From contig JNEN01001227.1 of assembly GCA_000697355.1 (NCBI GenBank), positions 62,001 through 126,000 of the forward strand: a DNA stretch of 64,000 nt, read 5' to 3'. Under the pieces are notes generated by a model. The model was not told the DNA's origin. It made no database searches and worked only from the letters and a program-made list of their open reading frames with translations. Position numbers and translations under genes: made by a program. Shown piece by piece: positions 47,026 to 58,996 of this stretch. The DNA comes from Syncephalastrum monosporum B8922 (Eukaryota; Mucoromycota; Mucoromycetes; Mucorales; Syncephalastraceae). Each line of letters begins with the position of its first letter. Position 1 is the stretch's first letter.

Positions 47026-50000
47026 TTAGAATGGTCGGTCTTGACTCTGCTGGTGATGTTGTTCGACCCACGCCGAGAACTGGCCCGTGACGCGTGGACG
47101 ACACCTCCGTTCAGACCGTGGCCGTATCAGCACGTCCTCGGTACCCACTACTGTAAAAAGACGGTACGTCTTGCGGCAAATCTTGTAGCGATGCCCCGGG
47201 CGCGAATAGATATGCCTGGCGGGTTGGTGATTGCGCTGGAGAAAGACAGGCTCGACGTTGAGCGGGGACCGTCCCTCCCGCTTTCGGTCCTGATCCCAAT
47301 CCTCTAGGTACGCATGCAGATAATCGCGGTGGCGCTGGATGATGGCGCGCACGTCGTCGCTGCCGAGCAGCTCGATGCTGAGCTTGCGCTCGTGGCGGTC
47401 GGGCATGGTAAACAAAAGTCGATAGAGGTGCGTCTTGTCGTCATCGGCAAGGATCTCTTCTGCGGCTTGGCGATAGGGTTGCATCTCCCGCTGCATCACG
47501 TCGTGGGTGACCTCGCCCTGGCCTTGGCAAAGCCGGATCAGGCGCTTGCTGGCCGGGTCGGTGGTGAGCATAAAGACCGCGTGCGAGAAGGCAAACATGA
47601 GCTTGTCGATCGTGAACAGGACGTACGCCTGGAGGCCAAAGATGTGCCGAAGGCAGTCCTCGTACTTGCCATGCTCGACTTCATGCTTGAACATGCGCTC
47701 AGTCAGGCTGAGCATGATCTTGTAGTAGCCTTGGCGAAAATCGAGGTCGAGGCCGTGCACACTCGCGGTCTCCAGCGTCGTGTCGAGCGCGGACCGGTTC
47801 TCCCACTGGGCCATCTCGGGGTCCTCCTCGTACGCGATGGCGACGCGCTTGATGGTATCAAGACGCTCATACAGGAGGCGGAACACGCGCCAAAAGACGT
47901 AGATGTGGTCGTTGGCAAAGAGGCAGCGCACCCGTCCGCTGCTGCTCGGCGTCCACTCGACCATGTGCAGCATTTCCTTGAATGTAGTCTGCATCTGCTG
48001 CGTGAGTTCGGCCGACTGGACGGTCTGGTGTTCGGAAAAAATCGAGAGAAGAATCATCATGTCGATAAAGACGTTGGGGTCCGCAAAGTGGAACTCGAGC
48101 TGCGGGCCAAGGGCCAGGTCTTCTTGAGCGAGCTGGTCACGGCGTAATGCCTCGATTTCATCCGTGAGTGTCTTGGAGTTGAGAAGTTTTTTGTCGTGAT
48201 TTCTAAAAGCGTATGCGCGATAGTCAAGTGCCTTGTAATAGTTTTCACCCTCCTTGCGACGCCAGACCTCGCTCCGGTCCCGTTTTTCCTTTTTCCAGTC
48301 GTCGATTTTGGTGTTCAGGCGCTTCATCATGGATGGGATGGTCTGGGCCGGGTTAGTATGGAGCATGTCGATCATTTCGTTGGCGCGCCGAGCGTCGTAG
48401 ATCTTGGTAAACACGCGGCGGAGGACGACATACAGGGAGGTCCAGGTGGCCGGCGGCTGGTAGTCGGTCTGTCGAGTGGGGTGCAGCGCGCTAATGTCCT
48501 TGGACATGCGGTCAAGCATGCCAATCGCAGTCAGGCCGCTCTCAATTAAAAGATCAAATAGGTATCTTTTAAGAAGAGTAAAAAATTAAAAAAGACAGGA
48601 TGTGAATGAGTAGATAACCGAATAGAGGCTCGACTTACCGTTCCTCTTCGGTACGATGCATGGATTCTTCAAACTGGTTCTTTTTCGAGGATACAAAACC
48701 GCCAGCTTCACTGGCCCAGGTAGGATGGGACGCATAGTCATTATTGAGCACCGAAGCGCAATGCTTGTCCTGGCCTGAACAGCGTGGTGCCTCAATCTAA
48801 ACATACATGAGCCACGTGATGTTATGCGCTTGCATGGGGGATAGGTATTTTACCGATTTGGCGACGGTACGATAACTTGGCCCATAGGCAGGCTCTTCTG
48901 TGCTGATGAAAGCATCGACAGCAGGTTTTTCTAAGGAGGTGTAGCCCACAAGTTCCTTCAGATGGTCGTAAAGATAGGGATTGGATTGGAGAAAAGAGGC
49001 GGAGCGAATGACGAGTGTATCGCGATCAATGATATTCTGATGGTAAAGGTTAAGGAGCTTGAGAAAGGCATCGTTGGTGGTCGTGTTTTTTAGAAGGAGG
49101 CGCACGTCACGGAAAAAGGCAGATTCATCCGAGGGAAACATTCGTTCGGGAAGGTCGAGGGGAGCGGGTCTGGACATGATGTCGACTGCGGCTGGGCTGG
49201 ACTGGCGTACATAGGATGAGGGTGAGTTGACCACGTCGGGCGGCATATTGTGGGAGAAGTCATAGATGCGTTGGCGCTTCACGTCCTAAGTAAGGCAAAA
49301 TAAGGCGATAAGCTGTTATTGCCATAGACTGCTTTGCTGCTTACATGATCACCGTCGTTTGTCTCGTCCATGGACCGGCGACCCAAAAGAGTGGATGGCG
49401 AGCGCGGCAAGAATGTCTCGAGTTCTTCGAGGAGGTCAGCATCGCCTGCGACGATAAATCTTGCCTTATCATGGACCTAGCAGCACGTGTTTGTTGTAGT
49501 CCATGCGGATAGCAGACCCTCCAAACTTACTTCGCTCGGTGTGGATTCCTTTTGTAATGAGACAAGCAACTCGACGAAGTCTTGGTGAACATGCGGCTTG
49601 TTGGGGAAACGGGCTTTGAGTTTATGGATAAAGGCGAGCGCAGCGTTCACATTGGTGATGGGTGTCTCTTTTAAGCGGCTGGCGAGGGTCGGCTCATGGC
49701 ACCGATAGCCGGCAGGCAAGAAAGCGTTGAAGCCTTCCAGCAGGTGAGGGTAGTCTTTGAAAAGCTCCGTGACACTGTGTAATACGTCGTTGACGTCGAC
49801 TCTAAGCAAGGCAGGTAGAATGAGCTTCCATCGTCCGACATACAACCGTGCTGCATTCGTACTTTTTATGTTTGCTTTCTTTTATAAGATTCAGAAACGC
49901 GTTGTATTGATTAGGGTGATTGGCGAATTGGCTTTTGACGGCTTCAAGGTACGTCACGGCGTCTTGGGGTGGCAAGGCATGGTGAGTCGGGGGTGCTGAA

Positions 50001-50053
50001 TGTGGCTCATTTTGGGTCATTGCGTCGGAGGAAGAAGCGGTCATGGAGGACAT
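47026..50053 (-). CDS. SIN3: SIN3, scaffold of histone deacetylase corepressor complexes
   Basis: Six exons on the minus strand: 50053-49863, 49801-49531, 49476-49345, 49285-48854, 48796-48639 and 48565-47026, about 907 residues. Three paired amphipathic helix domains are visible: PAH1 (AVTYLEAVKSQFANHPNQYN ... LLEGFNAFLPAGY), PAH2 (AALAFIHKLKARFPNKPHVH ... LLEELETFLP) and PAH3 (ESAFFRDVRLLLKN ... LYDHLKELVGY). The HDAC-interaction domain follows (PRCSGQDKHCASVLNNDYAS, GGFVSSKKNQFEESMHRTEE). The C-terminal Sin3_C region fills the last exon. Sin3 bridges DNA-binding repressors, bound through PAH domains, to Rpd3-type deacetylases. At about 907 residues it is clearly shorter than yeast Sin3 (about 1,500), because linkers between PAH domains are minimal. 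The last residues could differ if a short 3' exon exists. Confidence 0.94.
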
Positions 50054-50607
50054 GCTATGTAGGAGCGCTGGGTAAGTGGCAAAGGCAGGGAATAAAATAG
50101 ACGGAGAAAGGAGAACAACAACACACAGAGAAAGAGAGAAAGTAGGTGAAGGGGGTGAAAAGAGCACTTAGTGAAGACCCTAGGTTTTTTAAGTTCCGCG
50201 CACTTACCTTCAGCCCAATGCTGTATGACATTTGTCTGATACAGGACTGAGTTAGTGCTTTTGAGCGGATGGTCTACTAAGTTAATCTATCAGCATAGCA
50301 CACGCTGGACGGGCATAGCAGATGGCAGACAGACTTTGTCTTGCTTCTAGACAATGTATTGCAGAATAGAGGCATGTATGTTCTGCTATCTGGCTGTTAG
50401 TGAAACCTAGTTGCAGCTCAGTCATTGCCCAAAGTCTCCGCTCTTTTTCTGCCGCCTTTATCAGAAATAGTATCAATCGTAGAATATGATAAAGCATACA
50501 AAGGCCCTGTATGACACGGTCAGCAGGGTGATATTTTTGGCTAGGACCATGTGTGATTGATTCCAGGGCTAGGGTTTCTCTATCAATCTATATATATTTT
50601 TCTTTAT
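50054..50607. other. SIN3 promoter and metaxin 3' spacer
   Basis: Upstream sequence of SIN3 and downstream region of the metaxin gene. On the minus strand it is CT-rich near the SIN3 start. No gene recognised. Confidence 0.5.
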
Positions 50608-51926
50608 TTACGCTTCCAGTTCATCATCATAGTATTCTTCCTGATCATCGAAGACGTATTCGAAATCATCCTCCTCGTCGTCTTCACCAAAATCAATACT
50701 GACGATGCCATTATAGATGATGTAGGCAAACAGAAACGTGAGACCACCAGCGATGGACCATATTCTCTTGCGCTGGAATTCTATCTCGGCCTGACTCCGT
50801 TTCTCTTGGTCGTCGTTGGTGTTGCCCATGTAGGCCGCAATGTCGGATTTGACCGTGTTGAGAAACGCCTTTGGGTTATGAACAAGCGTCCGCCAAAAGG
50901 AGGGCACGTCCTCGGTGGCCTGCGACTCGACCAAGTCAGTCGCAAAGTAGGTTTCCTTGATGCGGTCGCAGTAGCGCGCGAGGCGGGGGTATTCATTGGT
51001 CAAGATGTGCTGCAGACGACGGTGGGCGAGGTCGGGATAGAGATGCAAGGCGAGGTAGCCAAACGCAATGGCGTCCAAGGTGGTGGGTTGGTCGCCAAAC
51101 AGGAAGGGCTTGTCGCCCAAGAGCTGGTTCAGCGTGCTATACGTGTCTCGTGCCAAACGGTACATCTAATCAAGCCAAGGTGAGGCCGGAGCAGACTGAG
51201 TTTCTCGCATGGACTTACAAAGTGCCAGCCGGTGCGCTGAAGTTCCTTCATCTCTTCGACCTCGTTTTGGGGCAGACCTTTGTCATCGTCCTTGATCTCG
51301 ACATTGTATTTCCCGAGACGGGCCTTGGCTGCTTTCTTGAGTTGGATCGGGGTCAAGTAGCGCGAAGGGAAGGACAGCAGTTTCGCGTAGGTCGGTCGGA
51401 TGTTCTTGACGAAATTGGTCGTGTCTGCGTACCAGGTGTAGATCATACAGTCATAAAGCTTGTCTTGGATCAGTGCGCTGTATCTGTTGCAACGGGTCAG
51501 TCACGTGCACGGATCGATGGGTTGACAGATCGGTTAGAGTAAACATACGCATAACTGTCTGCTTTTTCCGTGTCTGACAAGGACTCGTTGGCGTCGAGGT
51601 TGTGCTTGGCCAAATGAGCGAGAATGCGGGTAGCACCTGCGACCCAAACGTTGCCGTCTTTGAGAAGAGGAAGCTCGCCTAAAGGGAAGTGGGTTGGCAT
51701 GAGTGGGTTGAGAATTAGATCAGAAGGGCGCGTCTCGTATCTTGCTATTATATTGTGTTGTGTTGTAGTGTATTTTACCTGTAGGGCTGTACTGGGGATC
51801 GTTGGCGTGGACAACGGTGTAGTCGATGCGTAAAAAGCGCAGGTAGGTTTCGACGACGAGACAGCGTGGATCGATCGAAGGGACATTGAAGGCAGGGCCC
51901 CACACGTAGAGCTGCTTAGGTGCCAT
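50608..51926 (-). CDS. Metaxin/Sam37-like mitochondrial outer-membrane import protein
   Basis: Four exons on the minus strand: 51926-51779, 51678-51549, 51483-51219 and 51165-50608, about 366 residues. A thioredoxin-like N-terminal half (KQLYVWGPAFNVPSIDPRCL, GELPLLKDGNVWVAGATRIL) and an all-helical GST-C half (LGDKPFLFGDQPTTLDAIAFGYL) form the metaxin fold. FGDQPTTLDAIAFGYLA is the strongest signature of metaxin. A transmembrane segment (IWSIAGGLTFLFAYIIYNGIV) near residue 325 is followed by an acidic cytosolic or intermembrane tail (DDEEDDFEYVFDDQEEYYDD). Metaxins act with Sam50 in the sorting and assembly machinery that inserts beta-barrel proteins. Whether this is the Sam35- or Sam37-type subunit is not certain; the C-terminal anchor favours metaxin-1/Sam37. 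Confidence 0.9.
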
Positions 51927-53047
51927 GCTGCTTGGTTGGATAAGACAAGCAGGTGTACAAGAGCAAGTCACTCGAAACGGCCGCGTTCTCGTGTTTCCAA
52001 ATTTGGGCTTCAGCGACTTATGAATTGATACCGTACCGCGTCAGCATGCAGTAGCTTACGTCGTGGAGCCCCTCGTTTTGCTTTCTCTGTGTCTTCCCCT
52101 TTCTTACCCTTATTTGATATTCCTGTCATCTCCGTACATCGGCCGGCTGCCTATAACTCATGAAAGTGAAGGACGCGGTACACGTACACGGAGCGAAAGT
52201 TGTACCGAGAGGCCGGGTTTGGCTGTCCACACGTAACGCAAACGTGGGCTCACACGATCGTCGTCGTATCCATCCCGTATGGACAGAAAGTGAGCCGACC
52301 ACTGCGCAGCCATGCATACTCTCTGTCTCTCTCTCTCTCTCTTTTTTTTTTTTTTTTTTTCTATTTCTAAATATATATGCTTTACATATAGGGACACAGC
52401 ACTATGAGACTATCAAAAAGAGAGGCGCGGCAGCAGAGCGTGGCCAAGTGATGCACAGTCGTCGACCCGAGTTTTCCCAGTGCAACGTAGCCATGCATTC
52501 TAACAAGCTATCATCGTCCCCTTTACATACATATATAATATATATGTTCCACTACAAACTTTAAGACAGACTACAGACGACTTCATTCGACTCCATCCAC
52601 CTTGTACGACCCACCTGCGGCATCCCGTCAAGGTCTATCATGGTGATGAATTTCTATTATTTATTAGTTTATTAGCGTCAATATGATGATGTCAAAGTGA
52701 GCGAGGGGCAAAAACGAACAAATGCAAACAGGCAAAAAAAAAAAAATAGAAAGAAAAATAAAGGAATAAACAAACAGGTCACGATGCTGCCCCAGGTCTC
52801 AAGAAAAGCGCAATAAGGATTGCTCTTGGGAAGACACATACTGTACATATTGGAAAGTGTCTCCGTAACGCACGTCTCTCTCTGGCTTCGGTCTCCGCAC
52901 TTCCGCTGCCGCTCCCCCCTTTTTTTCTTCTTTTCTCGGCATCAGAAAAAAGAAAAAATCGACTCCCTTCTTTCTCTCTTTTCTTCTCTATCCTTTTCTC
53001 ATCCCCTTCAACTGCATCGATCATCTCTGACGATACCGTAGCCAACC
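51927..53047. other. Divergent spacer between metaxin and PITP genes
   Basis: Shared upstream region of divergent genes. Contains a pyrimidine block (CT run into T20) at 52328-52360, an A-rich tract near 52735, and a CT-rich leader just before the PITP start. No coding potential recognised. Confidence 0.5.
52328..52360. repeat. (CT)n followed by poly(T)
   Basis: A CT run of about 14 bases followed by about 19 T in a non-coding spacer. Confidence 0.85.
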
Positions 53048-54363
53048 ATGCTCATCAAGGAATTCCGGGTCATCAACAACTGCACAGAGTCCGAGTATCA
53101 AATCGGTAACTATCGATCCTTCATCTTGGTCCATCTCCCTTGCGCCGTGATGCGCGATCCTGACCCTTTTTGTTTCTCTTAAAATAAGGCCAATTGTATG
53201 CCACGGCCATGGCCTCCAAGGAGCAGACCGGTGGCGGCGAGGGTGTCGAAGTCCTGAAGAACGAACCTTACGAGAAGGAGAATGGCGAGAAAGGCCAATA
53301 CACCTACAAGATCTTTCGACTCGCATCGCGCGTGCCATCTTTTGTGCGTGCTCTCGCCCCTGCAGGAGCCCTCGACTTGTATGAGGAGGTAAATCTTTGA
53401 ATCTTTAGACCTTTTGTAGGACATTATTTAATGGCGTTTTACTTTTTAGGCTTGGAATGCCTATCCGTACTGCAAGACCGGTAAGTCAGAGCCAAGACGT
53501 GTGGGCTGAGGCGAAGTGACATGACAGCTCAACTGTGGAACTCATCGATTTTCTTCTTCCTTTCTTGTTTCTTTTTTTGCCTTCTTCCTCTTTGTCACGC
53601 TAGTGCTCAAGGTAACTATTTGCAACCCGGTTGCCAAGTCATGGCTTTAACTCACGCCACTGTCTTTTTCCCTTCCTCTTCATAAAGAACGGTTACATGA
53701 AGGATAACTTTTCGATCGTCTACGAAACGTTGCACGTCGATAAGTCACGCGGAGAATTGGACAACGCGCTCAAGATCTCCGACGCTGGTAAGAGCTGCAA
53801 TATAATTTTATAAAAAAGGCCAAGGCGCTAATAATGCAAATTCGTATTATTTATAGACAAAAAGAAGCGCGATGTCATCATCATTGACGTGGCCAAGGAC
53901 AAGGTCGATCCCAAGGAATACAAACCCCAAGAAGACCCCAAGTTGGTCCACTCCATCAAGACCGGCCGTGGCCCTCTGACCGACCCCAACTGGCAGCAGA
54001 CATGTGAGCCTGTCATGACCTGCTACAAGTTGGTCTACATTGAGTTCAAGTGGTTCGGTCTGCAAGGCAAGGTCGAGTCATTCTTGGCTTCCACCATCCA
54101 CAAGCTCTTTATCAAGTTCCACAAGTGAGTAAACGAAAGGAAGTTGGGAGAGCGGACCAGTGCTGACTTGTTATAGGCAACTGTTTTGCTGGATGGATCA
54201 GTGGTACGGCATGACGATCCCTGATATTCGTGAGCTCGAGGAGCAGATCAAGCGTGATCTGGATGTGCAGCGAAACGAGGGCACGCCCATTGCTGTGCCT
54301 TCGCCTGACTCGGCAAGCATTGCTGCCAGCAGCATCAAGTCCAACAAGGAAGGCAGACGCTAA
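53048..54363 (+). CDS. Class I phosphatidylinositol transfer protein
   Basis: Seven exons: 53048-53105, 53189-53388, 53450-53480, 53604-53611 (8 bases), 53688-53787, 53857-54124 and 54177-54363, 283 residues. The protein begins [26 protein letters not shown], the first strand of the START-like PITP fold. Further signatures are [21 protein letters not shown] (lipid-exchange loop region, rebuilt across three introns), [32 protein letters not shown], and [21 protein letters not shown]. This is the mammalian PITP-alpha/beta class, not the Sec14 class. It moves PI and phosphatidylcholine between membranes and supports phosphoinositide signalling. The C-terminal 30 residues are Ser-rich and dispensable-looking. 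The 8-base micro-exon is needed to encode VLK in the conserved segment. Confidence 0.93.
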
Positions 54364-54823
54364 CTGAAACTTCCTCCATTCCCGTTCAACCCCATCCACA
54401 CCATTGATTCAGTACGACACGAACCTTTTTTATACACGAAGCACGCACTCACGTAAACACACACACACACACACACACACACGCACGCACGCACACGCAC
54501 ACGAACGCACGCAACCTTTTCTTTTCTTTTTCTCTCTCTCTCTGCATTCACATACACGGCGATTCCACCGGGTCATGGCGTCCTCTTTTCTCTCTCTCTT
54601 TTTTTTTTTACCCACACACCCACACACTCCAAACTTTCTCGTGATCATCACCTTCTTTTTTCCTACAAAACGCGTGTCCTTTCTGGAATAAAAGTGGACT
54701 AGAGCATTTCTATCTATTTTTCAATCGCGTTGCACACCTGCAGCGTCGTACAAAAGCAATACAACGTTGCAGTCGAGGTTGCCATATAGAGCAAGATTAG
54801 AAGATCGGAAAAAGCGGTTAATG
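54364..54823. other. 3' region of PITP with CA and CT repeats
   Basis: Convergent 3' spacer between PITP and the unknown membrane protein. Contains the (CA)n array at 54456-54513 and CT/T tracts. No gene. Confidence 0.6.
54456..54513. repeat. (CA)n/(CGCA)n microsatellite
   Basis: About 12 CA units followed by CGCA units; located just past the PITP stop codon, probably in the 3' untranslated region. Confidence 0.9.
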
Positions 54824-56310
54824 TCAATCTTTCATGAAAAAGTCCATAAAATCAATGACAGTAGAGATGATTCCGGTGATGGCAAAGATGGTGGAGGCGA
54901 GAGTCAGGCACGACATGACGGGGTTGAATTTGATCTGCTGGCGGATATCGCGTCGCACCAAATTCCATGGGGAGTAATACCCCTTGTTCAAATCAACGAA
55001 AAGCTGATAGATTTCGGGGGCAATGTTAATTTTGTGTTTGCTTGTTTGGAAAAGAGCTTCCGTGGTGCGAGCATGGGACGAGATGATGGTGCGGGCCCAA
55101 AAGTCATAGTCGACAAGCGAGAGCATGTCGGTGGGTATCATGCCGACCTTGACCGCGACCTCATACGAAGCGCGGTCAGGTATCAGCATGCGGAGTTTTA
55201 AAAGGTTGCCGTCATGGTAGGCAGCAAATGCGCTCGGCAACCGATATGTCGCCTTGACGAAACGCAAGTCAGCGAGGGACAAGCGCTGGAGCGAGACGAT
55301 ATCGTCGACGATACGCACGCCATTGGCCACGCATTTGTAGCAGCTGATCTTGAAGCCCGACCGGTCAAGGTCATCTAGGGACGGGATGCGTGGTAGCGCT
55401 GTCACTTCTATTTCATACATGCCCTCACGTACAGTCAGATAGTTGTCCGACCATATCGTGTCACAAGGTAGCACCCCTGCTATCCAGAAGCTGCCTGCCA
55501 GGACGCCATGGAAGTCCCCCATGAGGCTTTTGCAGGTGCTAATAAATTCCGTAAGGACGCCTTGATTTTGGTTGATAAATGGATTCCGTGGGTTTTTGGA
55601 GACAAAGGCACTGTAAAGGAACAAGACGAGGCGATAATCAATCGCGACTGGCACCTCGTAAAAGGCAGAGAACCACGTGTTTTCTTCGGGTAATACTGGC
55701 TCAGCTTGCGCATCGCTTTCCTTGGTGCCCAGGGTCTCACTGTCGTCGTCATCGTGTTTGGAGCGCTTCTCAATAAAGAACGACGCGGAAAGCACGAACG
55801 TATCAAAGAATGTTTCGGGAGGCGTAAACTCATGAATGAGGCCGGCCACTCGCACAAGCTGCGACTTGGTGTCGATGGTGTAGAGAAGGGAGTCGTCTTC
55901 ATTTCTCGTATGGGACAAGAGACCTTTGGCGGTAGCAAGGCGAGCGCCATAGTATTTTTTTTCGCTTTCATTGGTAGGTGTATAAAAGCTCTTATCCTTT
56001 CTTGCTGTATGATTTAGTTTGCATGAAAGCTGTTAATGCCGGGAGCTGATCAGTTGGCTCTCCACATACCTCCTATCAAGTCGAGATCGTTTGTAACGAG
56101 CGACACCATACGCAGCTCCTTACACCGCTGCTTGTATTCGAGCACGGCGTCGAGCAGATCTTCAACTGCATCTCGCCGTAGTCGCCGAAACCGAAACTCC
56201 TTGCGCGCATTGACACGGAAAAATGTAACTGCCGACTTTTCGGTAGGATTCAAGTCGACATACCGCACAAGTCGTGAGGAAACCCCGGTACTCGGATCAA
56301 ACGTTGTCAT
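54824..56310 (-). CDS. Unrecognised protein with C-terminal membrane anchor
   Basis: Two exons on the minus strand are supported: 56310-56070 and 56004-54824, about 473 residues. I recognise no family. The first 80 residues are basic and helical (FFRVNARKEFRFRRLRRDAV, LDAVLEYKQRCKELR). The middle is mixed alpha/beta with an acidic insert (SKHDDDDSETLGTKESD) and a pattern resembling a globular enzyme or regulatory domain (LLKLRMLIPDRASYEVAVKV, YDFWARTIISSHARTTEAL). A hydrophobic segment (SCLTLASTIFAITGIISTV) lies about 25 residues from the C-terminus, so it may be tail-anchored. A further upstream exon is possible: the minus strand at about 56445-56385 encodes MWRKLLVIHEPKRCGTDLA before a GTATAT donor. 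Because the splice is phase-consistent and codon use is like its neighbours, I regard it as a real gene of unknown function. Confidence 0.7.
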
Positions 56311-57373
56311 GGCAAAACGGCGGTGGGGTACAAAGAATGAAGAGGAATGGAGAACGAAAGGCTTGTGACCATACAGCTACATATACGCAGGCGAGATCGG
56401 TTCCACAACGCTTAGGCTCGTGAATCACGAGAAGCTTGCGCCACATTTGGATATCCTGTAGTCGGTACCTGGTTCATACAAAGATGTATTATAAAGCTTG
56501 TAGATGTGCCTTATGTCATGTGCGCTGAATATTCTTTAAAAATTTCGACGGAGAGGGCTCTGCTGATGATCATGGCATGCATAATATCAGACAAGTATAG
56601 GTGGACCTTATTGATCATATCAATAGATTATAAAGGGTATGAAGGGGGAGTAATTCTACGTAAACGACATGGCATACATAATTTGAGTTGTGGACCTGTT
56701 AATAAGCAAGTTTTCTAGAGGCGCCGCCCGTGGTGTGATGGCATATTTCTGTCAGCGTAGAAGTGCAGATAATGAGAAGAGCTGTCTACAAAACTTTATA
56801 GATTAAAGGCCTGCCTGGTACACAATTGGCTAATTAGAAGAAGTCTTTTAGGCATCATTCATGTGTCCGATTTCATGCACAGAGGATATCAAGATGGACG
56901 AGAGTGGCAGGGGGGCTATTAGGGGCATTACCTGTATGCTCAAAAGGTAGCTACTGCCTGGTACTGAACGGTAGCAAAACGGCCCGTTACGTCTTTATCC
57001 TTTGCTGACCTTTTGACCTGTATGTGCAATGTGGACACATAGGACAACAGAAGTCATCATAAGGTCATAAGAGTCTCGTGGATTTAATAGGCGGTTTCCA
57101 CCTGCATGGTGGCGCATGGATATGAAGGGATTCCACATTGAGCTAAACGATAGCTCGTCGGTCAGTTACTTCAATCAGTATAGGAATAGATTTGCGTCAT
57201 GTTTCAATATGATATATCAGAGAATGCTGTGAGAGAACATTGAGCGTGCGTGTAAGAGCTGATTGGCTGGACGTTTCCCTGATTTCAGAATGGCGGTCAT
57301 GTGACCCCTCATGTAGAAGCTGTCGGCAAGACAAAGCAGAATTGATAACGGAGCATCAATAGTATATGGCACA

Positions 57374-57411
<38 letters not shown>

Positions 57412-57834
57412 AAGTTAGTAGGAATATCAGAAGTCGGCTGCAAGTAAATGCCAGATCGGTGTGTTCACTCAGTATTACAAAGCAAGATTTTGACATCCAC
57501 CATGGGTTTACCCGAAAAAACAAATTTCCCGCCTCAATGTCTGTGCGACGTGTGCTTATCGCGCTGCTGCAAGACATCAAGAGAAATATCTAGTCAAGTA
57601 TGTAGATATGGACGCGATCAATGGCGAGAACATGATTAAAGAGGTCACTCTGGTTAAAGAATACTGTATTATTCTCCATCATAGGGAGTTCATCATCTGT
57701 ACGTCAGCAAATATACACTTTCACATGCTCATGTAAGGAAAAAAAAAGCGGACTTCCGCCAGTTTGAATCTTCTTTAGGTCATCCCGTTGTACTTCTTCC
57801 AGCACACATACCCACCCAAAGATACTACATAACT
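56311..57834. other. 1.5 kb spacer
   Basis: Upstream region of the unknown minus-strand gene and of the carrier gene. The left end may contain a first exon of the unknown gene (about 56385-56445). The centre is AT-rich with no recognisable gene. A CA run followed by GA units lies at about 57376-57411. Confidence 0.5.
57376..57411. repeat. (CA)n(GA)n compound microsatellite
   Basis: Adjacent CA and GA dinucleotide runs in a non-coding spacer. Confidence 0.88.
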
Positions 57835-58996
57835 ATGACCAGCGAGTCCAAGGAGGTGATTCCTTTCGAAGAGTTCAAGCTTCCACCCGTCGGTCATGCT
57901 CTGTCCGGCGCAGTGGGATCGACTATCGCCAATCTCTTCATTTACCCGCTTGACATGTAAGCAGGGAGAATCCCCTCTTTTTAGCCATGACTGACTTGTG
58001 AGACTGTCATAAAGCTCGACCACCCGGTTACAGCTCGAGTCAACGGATGAAAACAAGCCAAAGGATAAACCGAAGGGCATTCTGGGAACCATTGCCGGGA
58101 TATACAAAAACGAAGGTGGCCTTAAGGCACTTTATGCAGGCCTCGGTGCAGACACGTTTGCGACTGTGCTTTCCAGCTTTCTCTACTTTTACCTTTACAC
58201 TGCACTCCGAAACGTGCAAGAAAAGTTCAATGTGTCGATGGGTAAGAAGCCGACGCTGAACGTGGCCCAGGAGCTTTTCTTGGGAGCTGAGGCGGCCCTC
58301 ATCTCGCGGCTCTTCACCACGCCCGTCTCTCAAGTCACAACACGGTTACAAACCGGCGGTACGGGCAGCTTTTTGGATACCATGCGTGAGATCTACAGAG
58401 AGAAGGGTGTCACGGGCTTCTGGACAGGTACGGCTGGCAGGACAACGAACTGAGACATTGGCTGACCGCGCGCTTATGCAGGTTATCGGGCCTCGATGGT
58501 GCTGGTGTCGAACCCATCGATTACCTATTTCGTCTTTGAAAAGGTCAAGGCGCTTTACCTGCGCGTCTACAAAAAGACAGCCCTTGGCCCGCTCGAAGTC
58601 TTTCTGGTGTCTGCCCTGGCCAAGTCGATCGCGACCATGATCACTTATCCTTTCATCTTTGTCCGGACGAGCATGATTGCCACCAAGAAAAGCGCAGAAA
58701 AAGAGGATATCAAGGGTAAGAGCAAAGCGAATGCACCAGCCGCCGAAAAGAAGAAGGGCATGACTGGCATCATCAAGACCGTGCTGGCACGGGATGGCCC
58801 TAGTGGCCTTTACAAGGTAAACCATAACAGGAGCAAAAGGTACAGATGGACTAACAACTATATGTAGGGCATGGAAGCACAATTGATCAAGGGCTTCTTT
58901 AATCAAGGCATCATGTACATGATCAAGGACCGCGTCGCGGTCTATCTCGCCCTTGCGTTTTATGCATCCTACAAGCTCAAGGCACAAGGAAAATAG
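57835..58996 (+). CDS. Mitochondrial carrier family protein, peroxisomal adenine-nucleotide carrier type (PMP34/ANT1-like)
   Basis: Four exons: 57835-57956, 58015-58427, 58482-58816 and 58868-58996, 332 residues. Three carrier repeats are present. The first has PLDISTTRLQLE, rebuilt across intron 1. The second has TTPVSQVTTRLQTGG, with Pro-Val-Ser in place of the usual P-x-D. The third has YPFIFVRTSMIATKK, again lacking the acidic residue. Each is followed by the GxxxxY/L-K/G matrix helix (GGLKALYAGLG, KGVTGFWTG, GPSGLYKGMEAQL). The degenerate signatures and the end GFFNQGIMYMIKDRV match peroxisomal PMP34/PMP47/ANT1, which exchange ATP for AMP or import CoA and related nucleotides for fatty-acid activation and beta-oxidation. 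Localisation is inferred. Confidence 0.88.

Noticed and set aside
47314..48147. Plus-strand open frame of 277 codons
   Set aside because: Antisense to the last SIN3 exon and explained by its codon bias.
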